Source: Salpingoeca rosetta (lineage: Eukaryota; Opisthokonta; Choanoflagellata; Craspedida; Salpingoecidae). Taken from it: a DNA stretch of 21,707 nucleotides. A program made the translations under genes and the position numbers. Shown here one piece after another: positions 7,184 through 21,707 of the stretch. The stretch covers positions 519,688 through 541,394 of the forward strand of contig NW_004754930.1 in the NCBI RefSeq assembly GCF_000188695.1, in the 5' to 3' direction. The notes beneath the pieces were generated by a model. That model saw nothing but the letters and a program-made list of their open reading frames with translations, made no database searches and was not told the origin of the DNA. Positions within the stretch are counted from its first letter, which is position 1; every line of letters starts with the position of its first letter.

Positions 7184-8451
7184 TGTGTGTGTGTGTGTGT
7201 GAGCGTGTGCGTGCGTGCATTGCATGCGATTTGCTTCTGTGGTGATGGGGGTTGTGTGTGTGTGTCGATGTGATGTGTTACCACGCACCACCAAAGCCAA
7301 GGCCTGCGGGAAGGCGTGTTTTGCCGCGAACGCGCATGGCCTCATCTGCGTCGCGCTTGGCAAGCTGGCGCTCCACCCGCGCACGGGCGTTCTGTCAAGC
7401 ATAACACACGCAAGCATTTGACAGGAACGGAATAGCGGGTTGAGAAGACAAGGACGTACAACAAGCACATGATTCAAGCACTCTGCTGAGTGTGAGTGTG
7501 AGTGTGAGTGTGAGTGTGAGTGTGAGTGTGAGTGTGAGTGTGAGTGTGAGTGTGAGTGTGAGTGTGAGTGTGAGTGTGAGTGTGAGTGTGAGTGTGAGTG
7601 TGAGTGTGAGTGTGAGTGTGAGTGTGAGTGTGAGTGTGAGTGTGAGTGTGAGTGTGAGTGTGAGTGTGAGTGTGAGTGTGAGTGTGAGTGTGAGTGTGAG
7701 TGTGAGTGTGAGTGTGAGTGTGAGTGTGAGTGTGAGTGTGAGTGTGAGTGTGAGTGTGAGTGTGAGTGTGAGTGTGAGTGTGAGTGTGAGTGTGAGTGTG
7801 AGTGAGCTCTCACCAGTGACAGCTCGCGCTGCTCTGACTCGTCGAGCATGTTCGGGTCGTAGGTATCCAACTGGGGAATCACACGGTAATCGCTGTCCAG
7901 CGAACGAATGGTACAGATCACACGGCACAGGTGAAATTGTGTGAGGCACGTGAGAGGGAGGCATGCAGTTAGTAAGGGCAACGGTCGGCCACTGCGCAGC
8001 TTGAGCAGCAACTGCACCGCCACCAACGGCAACACCATCACCAGCAACACCGTGACCAGCACTAGGCAAACCCATAGGCCTACCGAGCCATGTCATCTCC
8101 AAACAGCTCCTCTCCCTCTTCCTCTTCCTCGACGTCCTCGCCAGCTTGCTGCTGCTGCAGATCCTCTGTCTCATCATCGTAGCGGTATCCTGAGTGTGTG
8201 ATGTGTTTGTGGAAGAGAGCAAGTGAGACAAGAGAGCAGCAGACGTCAAAAACGGGGAGGTGCGCGTGCGTGTGCGTGTGCTCATGTGTGTTTGCAGAGA
8301 TGCACACGCACGCACACAGACAGGCAGACAGACAGACCCACACGCACCCCCCCCCTACACGCATGCACACACGCACGCACACACCTTCACTGAATGGAGG
8401 AGAGGATGGACGCTCCCCAGGGGAGCTGGGTGGGTTGGACGAATCAGCCAT
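2016..8451 (-). CDS. MCM2: DNA replication licensing factor MCM2, 17-exon model
   Basis: MCM2 is a subunit of the MCM2-7 replicative helicase in the nucleus. Exons on the minus strand: 8451-8385, 8189-8084, 7892-7814, 7391-7289, 7031-6916, 6781-6739, 6607-6513, 6271-6204, 6021-5905 (frame broken), 5689-5538, 5322-5207, 4984-4849, 4570-4433, 4152-3439, 3152-2637, 2322-2273, 2058-2016. Total is about 885 residues against 904 in human. In order: an SSP-containing N-terminus; the acidic histone-binding motif [12 protein letters not shown]; a basic PRRRR patch; the A domain ([18 protein letters not shown]); a CX2C-X19-CX2C zinc finger; the OB fold ending at [13 protein letters not shown]; the AAA+ core with Walker [10 protein letters not shown], Walker [10 protein letters not shown] and arginine finger LSRFD; and the C-terminal lid ([20 protein letters not shown]). 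It ends in KIKKTYE and a TAA stop. Splice phases match at most junctions; exon 9 and the exon 16 donor are uncertain. The upstream E2F-like site fits cell-cycle control. Confidence 0.93.
2059..2272 (-). other. Last MCM2 intron with an atypical donor
   Basis: Exon 17 ([13 protein letters not shown], stop at 2018-2016) has a good acceptor, TTCAG|G. Exon 16 homology continues to about KSEEFSRN, but no GT follows for more than 100 bp on the sense strand, which is pure CA/ACGC repeat. The only in-phase GT is at 2272-2271 (GAGGA|GTTCTC). That donor is weak and drops about four residues relative to human MCM2. A GC-AG or repeat-shifted site is possible. Confidence 0.5.
2147..2262 (+). repeat. GT-rich microsatellite with TGTTGTGTGTGCG higher-order units
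   Basis: Imperfect repeats of about 12-20 bp built from TGTG, TTG and GCG, lying in the last MCM2 intron. On the MCM2 sense strand it is CA-rich. Confidence 0.75.
2390..2590 (+). repeat. CAG/CTG trinucleotide cluster followed by (AC)n in an MCM2 intron
   Basis: ACCAGC units at about 2391-2410 and GCTGCTGTT-type triplets to 2476, then CA repeats at 2497-2590. All lie inside intron 2323-2636. The triplet part gives poly-Ala, poly-Leu or poly-Thr frames, which are repeat translations. Confidence 0.75.
3160..3235 (-). other. C/T-rich tract before the acceptor of MCM2 exon 15 (G-rich on the plus strand)
   Basis: The plus strand reads as runs of G and TTGGG/TTGGGG, including GGGTTGGG units. On the MCM2 sense strand this is a long polypyrimidine tract ending shortly before CAG|GCG, so a splicing role explains it. 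The plus-strand G runs could also form a quadruplex. Confidence 0.5.
3299..3405 (+). repeat. (CA)n / (ACAA)n / (CATA)n / (GGCA)n compound microsatellite
   Basis: Lies in MCM2 intron 3153-3438, near the donor on the sense strand, where it reads as GT-rich. Confidence 0.8.
3439..4152 (-). CDS. MCM2: MCM2 exon 14: AAA+ ATPase core
   Basis: This is the longest MCM2 exon: 714 bp, 238 codons, phase 0 at both ends. It encodes nearly the whole ATPase core: [12 protein letters not shown], Walker [14 protein letters not shown], the sensor region [32 protein letters not shown] (Walker B), [20 protein letters not shown] (sensor 1 Asn) and the arginine finger in PILSRFDIL. Gln stands in ADQG where human has Arg and yeast Lys; the catalytic Asp-Glu pair is present. 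Acceptor is CTGCAG|GAC and donor AAC|GTGCGT. The repeat-free length contrasts with the microsatellite introns on both sides. Confidence 0.95.
4153..4432 (-). other. MCM2 intron carrying complementary GT and CA tracts
   Basis: On the MCM2 sense strand a (GT)16 tract (plus 4364-4395) follows the donor and a long CA/CG tract (plus 4176-4241) precedes the acceptor. The two tracts are complementary, so the intron RNA could fold into a hairpin of up to about 30 bp that brings the splice sites together. Confidence 0.7.
4781..4832 (+). repeat. 13-bp tandem repeat x4 (GTAGGAAGCAGGT)
   Basis: Four exact head-to-tail 13-bp copies, 52 bp, inside MCM2 intron 4571-4848, ending 16 bp from the exon 12 donor. 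The sense strand reads as ACCTGCTTCCTAC units, which are pyrimidine-rich. Confidence 0.9.
5026..5127 (+). repeat. (TGAG)n tetranucleotide array
   Basis: About 25 units with one TGTG interruption near 5077-5080, in MCM2 intron 4985-5206. On the sense strand it is (CTCA)n, not far from the acceptor of exon 12. Confidence 0.9.
5905..6021 (-). CDS. MCM2: MCM2 exon 9 with a disrupted reading frame
   Basis: Entering in phase 2 after acceptor TTGCAG, the exon reads SYIDLVQ, matching VNYEDL-type MCM2 sequence. The next conserved block, [13 protein letters not shown] (compare IAIWLADAP in Arabidopsis MCM2), is one base out of frame. The following ENIENLDAL returns to the first frame, which then meets TGA before LLEQFPK. 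Exon 10 starts [13 protein letters not shown] and needs an incoming phase of 1, while the 117-bp exon leaves phase 2. Homology therefore runs through the exon but no single frame does. Draft-sequence indels, several near short C or A runs, are the likeliest cause. Confidence 0.7.
6395..6490 (+). repeat. 10-bp repeat array of CACGTG (E-box-like) units
   Basis: CACACGTGCA units repeat every 10 bp. CACGTG falls at 6395, 6413, 6423, 6433, 6443 and 6453, then CACGTA variants to about 6490. It sits in MCM2 intron 6272-6512 next to the exon 7 donor. Confidence 0.85.
7143..7205 (+). repeat. (GT)n-(GA)n-(GT)n microsatellite in an MCM2 intron
   Basis: Compound dinucleotide tract in intron 7032-7288; CA and TC on the sense strand. 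Confidence 0.85.
7487..7804 (+). repeat. (TGTGAG)n hexanucleotide minisatellite, about 52 copies
   Basis: Essentially perfect TGTGAG units for about 315 bp in MCM2 intron 7392-7813, starting about 10 bp beyond the exon 3 donor. Every unit contains GTGAGT on the plus strand, which is antisense to MCM2. Both strands are open in this tract (Ser-Val, Ser-His and Leu-Thr dipeptide runs) only because of the repeat. Confidence 0.95.
7814..7892 (-). CDS. MCM2: MCM2 exon 3: histone H3-H4 binding motif
   Basis: This 79-bp exon encodes [20 protein letters not shown]. It aligns with the human MCM2 segment DYRAIPELDAY, whose two tyrosines (Tyr81 and Tyr90) contact histone H3-H4. Both tyrosines and their nine-residue spacing are kept. 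Acceptor GACAG|C and donor CTG|GTGAGA are canonical and the phases agree with both neighbours. Confidence 0.85.
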
Positions 8452-8834
8452 CGTTCTTGTATGTGTGTATGTGTGTGTATGTATGTGTGTGTTTGGGCAG
8501 CCGTTTGCTCCTTTGTGTTGTCTCTCGTCTTCTCGTCCTTCTTCTGCTCGTCCTTCTTCTGCTTCTGCAATGAGACTTGCCGCACAACAAAGGATCTGCT
8601 CGCTTTGTGTGGTGTGGTGTGGTGTGTGTCACTGACTTGCACTGCTGCAGGCAGCTGTTTTGTGTTCGAGTTCCCGCCAAATTTTGTGCGCACGTTGAAC
8701 CCACCGTGGTCGCCGTGGTGGATAGCATAGTTCTTGCTACGTCTCGTGCTAACATAAGGTTTTCCCCAATTGCACAATCTAGTTGCTGTGGGAGAAAACC
8801 GACGAGCACACACAAACAACACAACAGAGCGACG
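8452..8834. promoter_or_regulatory. Divergent MCM2 / myosin V promoter region
   Basis: These 383 bp separate the two start codons, so promoters and 5' UTRs must lie here or in undetected 5' exons. Visible parts: a GT/AT-rich microsatellite next to the MCM2 ATG (8460-8492), a 15-bp duplicated pyrimidine unit at 8533-8562 (purine-rich in the MCM2 5' UTR direction), an E2F-type site at 8671-8681, and a CCAAT-like CCCCAATTG near 8765. I see no convincing TATA box. Confidence 0.6.
8671..8681 (-). promoter_or_regulatory. E2F-type binding site upstream of MCM2
   Basis: The plus strand reads TTCCCGCCAAA; the minus strand reads TTTGGCGGGAA, matching the classical E2F/DP site. It is about 220 bp upstream of the MCM2 start codon and about 150 bp upstream of the myosin start. 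MCM genes are established E2F targets in animals and plants, so the position fits. Binding here is inference. Confidence 0.6.
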
Positions 8835-19800
<10,966 letters not shown>

Positions 19801-20214
19801 CTCGACCACGTTTTCCCGTAGCTTGGCTGTGTTGTGTTGTGCTGTTGTGTTGTGTTGTGTGTGTGTGTGTGTGTGTGCATGTGTGGTGGGAGAGACAGGC
19901 ACTTTGCAAACACTTAGGATCATCGTTTCTCTTGGTTCCTTTTGTTTCTTTCTGTGTTTTTGGTTTTGTCTCATTCGCGGCTGTTGTTTTGGTCCTGCTT
20001 CGCTGTGCCGTCTCGCAGCGCCACCGTTCTCGCGAGTACAGCCGGGCATGTATTGGCCGCACTCACAACCACTCAAAAGAGAGGGCTTGAAGCAGCACGT
20101 AACGCGCAATCAAAGCACATTGCAATGAAGTGGGGGGCGGGGAAAGGCAAACGATGCACGGATCATGTGTGTGTGTGTATGTGTGTGTGTGTATGTGTGT
20201 GTGTGTGTGTGTGC

Positions 20215-20277
<63 letters not shown>

Positions 20278-20285
20278 GTCTTCGT
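19801..20285. other. Convergent intergenic region, myosin / SDR
   Basis: Holds both 3' UTRs. It contains TGTTG/GTGTTGT pentamer-like repeats (19829-19877), unique sequence to about 20160 and a GT microsatellite to 20277 that ends only 9 bp before the SDR stop codon. No clear AATAAA on either strand. Confidence 0.6.
20166..20277 (+). repeat. (GT)n microsatellite in the 3' UTR of the SDR gene
   Basis: GT repeats with GTAT and GCGT interruptions; the 3' UTR of the minus-strand SDR begins inside or next to it as (CA)n. Confidence 0.9.
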
Positions 20286-21558
20286 CTAGTTTGCGCCGGC
20301 ACCGCTCGGGAGGGAGGAGTCGCGATTGGGTGGGGCCTCCATGGAATTGACAATGAGGTAGTCTGTGAGAGATGGGAAGAAGGCGCGCAGATAGGGGATG
20401 GGCGTCACTTCCAGACGCGGGAAATAGACCTCTCGCTGCTTCCTCAGCGCCCCCTGCATGAGTGAATTAATGGATGGCGCAGTGAGCGAGCGAGCGAGTG
20501 CGTGGGGTAAGGTGAGGCGGAGAAGCTGTTTAGAGGGACGCATGCTGTAGCGTTTTCTCGGTGATAGCGTAGATACATTACACATACACACATACATACA
20601 TACATACATACATACATACATACATACATACATACATACATACATACACATACATGCATGCATTCATACATGCATACACACACACAAACATACATACATG
20701 CATACATACATACATACATACATACATACATACATACATACATACATACATACATACATACATACATCCATAGACACAACGACATGCGTTAAGTCACACA
20801 TGGATACACCCTGACCGTGACAATGGCAAGCGCGGTGTCGTCTGGAGAGGCGCGTGTTGGGTGGCGCACTTTTCCTGCGGTGACGCGCTTTGCCGACTCT
20901 GTGTCAATGTTCCCAATGACGCAGGTGGTGATGCTCATCTTGGAGGACGGGTGGGTCATGTACACCTCCAGGCGCAGCGAATCAAAGAAGCCGTGCAGGG
21001 CGTGCTTGGATGCAGAGTAGACGGCCGCATACGGTACGCCAATCTTCCCTGCCGCTGACGACACGGCAACCAGGGTGGCGTCGCGGGCGATGAGCTCCTG
21101 AAGCAGCAACTTGGTGATGGTGATGTAGGAGTACAGGTCGACGTCCACAACCTCGCGCAGCGTCTTCAAATCCGTGTCCTCGAACAACTGGAAGTACGGC
21201 TTGATGTGGTTGAGCTGTAGCAGCATTGCGGAATGGATGAAGAGTGGCACCGGCATTGCAAGACACAACACGTGGGGGGTGAGGGAGGGAGGGAGGGATG
21301 GAGGGAGCAGGAGTGGGGTGGACGGTTGGCTGTGCATGCGAATTGCTCAAGCTGTGGGCTGCACGAACTGCGCACGTACAAATGAGTGTATCCACACATG
21401 CACGTGCGCACGCACAAATGAGTGTATCCACACATGCACGTGCGCACGCATGCACACACACACGCGCGCGCACGCACAATAAGGAACATACACACATACA
21501 CATACACACACGAAAACACGCGCGCGCACACACACGCACATACACACACACATACACG

Positions 21559-21598
<40 letters not shown>

Positions 21599-21707
21599 TA
21601 CACACACGCACACACGCACACACGCACATCTACAACGCACCACGACAATGTCAAAGGGCCCGACGAGCTGTTTGCTCTTGGCAATGAGCTGCGTCACTTG
21701 GTCGAGG
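20286..21707 (-). CDS. 11-beta-HSD1-like short-chain dehydrogenase/reductase, last three exons (5' part off window)
   Basis: Exons on the minus strand: 21707-21641 (partial), 21214-20810, 20453-20286. Together they encode about 211 residues and a TAG stop. The first piece ends PFDIVV and the next starts LNHI, matching the ILNHI that replaces the usual NNAG motif in HSD11B1. Then come the catalytic serine in VAVSSAAGKIG, the active-site YSASK (Tyr-x3-Lys), HALHGFFDSLRLE, the conserved ITTCVIGNIDTESA and GALRKQREVYFP. Human HSD11B1 has parallel sequence at each point. SDRs of this group use NADP(H) to interconvert keto and hydroxy groups on steroids or other lipids; the substrate here is unknown. 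The Rossmann nucleotide-binding N-terminus and any membrane anchor lie beyond the right edge. Donor choice at 20809 (AGG|GTGTAT) is preferred over 20815 (ACG|GTCAGG), which is also in phase. Confidence 0.88.
20582..20768 (+). repeat. (CATA)n tetranucleotide microsatellite
   Basis: Two long CATA arrays joined by a stretch with CATG, CACA and CATTCATA units. They fill the donor half of SDR intron 20454-20809 (GTAT-rich on the sense strand). Confidence 0.92.
21273..21318 (+). other. G-run tract with quadruplex potential in the SDR intron
   Basis: GGGGGG followed by repeated GAGGGAGGG and GGATGGAGGG units. More than four G3 runs lie within 46 bp on the strand antisense to the SDR gene. On the sense strand it is a CCCTCC polypyrimidine tract about 60-100 bp before the exon 20810-21214... 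that is, downstream of the acceptor's far side within intron 21215-21640. Confidence 0.5.
21378..21449 (+). repeat. Exact 36-bp tandem duplication in the SDR intron
   Basis: Two identical 36-bp units, 21378-21413 and 21414-21449, each containing AATGAGTGTATCC and GCACGTGC, followed by CA-rich sequence. Identity suggests a recent event. Confidence 0.9.
21460..21632 (+). repeat. (CA)n/(CG)n/(CATA)n microsatellite in the SDR intron
   Basis: CA-dominated tract next to the first SDR donor in this window. It reads as GT-rich on the sense strand. Confidence 0.85.

Noticed and set aside
7492..7944. Long open frames of Ser-Val, Ser-His or Leu-Thr dipeptides on both strands
   Set aside because: They are translations of the (TGTGAG)n array. 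All frames stay open because the repeat contains no stop, and the array lies within an MCM2 intron bounded by good splice sites.
20582..20768. Met-Tyr-Val-Cys repeated open frames
   Set aside because: Translation of the CATA/GTAT microsatellite in the SDR intron; no conserved sequence in that frame.

Overview
The window is nuclear DNA from an intron-rich, GC-rich eukaryote. It carries three recognisable genes in full, one in part, and the first exon of a fifth. Genes are close together and cut into short exons by GT-AG introns of roughly 130-420 bp, most of them filled with GT, CA, GGT, GAGT or CATA microsatellites. The gene set (MCM2, class V myosin with a dilute-type tail, an 11-beta-HSD1-like SDR, dephospho-CoA kinase) and this texture suit a unicellular relative of animals such as a choanoflagellate. 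That assignment is inference, not something the sequence proves.

Layout, left to right. (1) 98-189, minus: first coding exon of an unrecognised gene leaving the window. (2) 430-1452, plus: dephospho-CoA kinase in two exons, divergent from gene 1 across about 240 bp. (3) 2016-8451, minus: MCM2, a replicative helicase subunit, modelled in 17 exons, tail-to-tail with gene 2. (4) 8835-19800, plus: class V myosin, modelled in 22 exons and 1962 codons with an intact frame, head-to-head with MCM2 over 383 bp. (5) 20286-21707, minus: the last three exons of an 11-beta-HSD1-like short-chain dehydrogenase, tail-to-tail with the myosin.

The genes are not an operon or pathway: CoA synthesis, DNA replication, actin transport and lipid/steroid-type oxidoreduction are unrelated, and each has its own orientation. 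The one regulatory link I can support is an E2F-type site in the MCM2/myosin shared promoter, fitting the known E2F control of MCM genes.

Worth a second look: MCM2 exon 9, whose reading frame is broken although the conserved residues are present in alternate frames; a coding-looking 151-bp segment of the myosin coiled coil with splice sites, whose retention would give a tail-less myosin; a strand-specific rule that GT tracts follow donors and CA tracts precede acceptors; a roughly 310-bp (TGTGAG)n array; and the conserved tyrosine pair of the MCM2 histone-binding motif. I found no mobile element, CRISPR array, tRNA, rRNA or evidently new multi-gene system.
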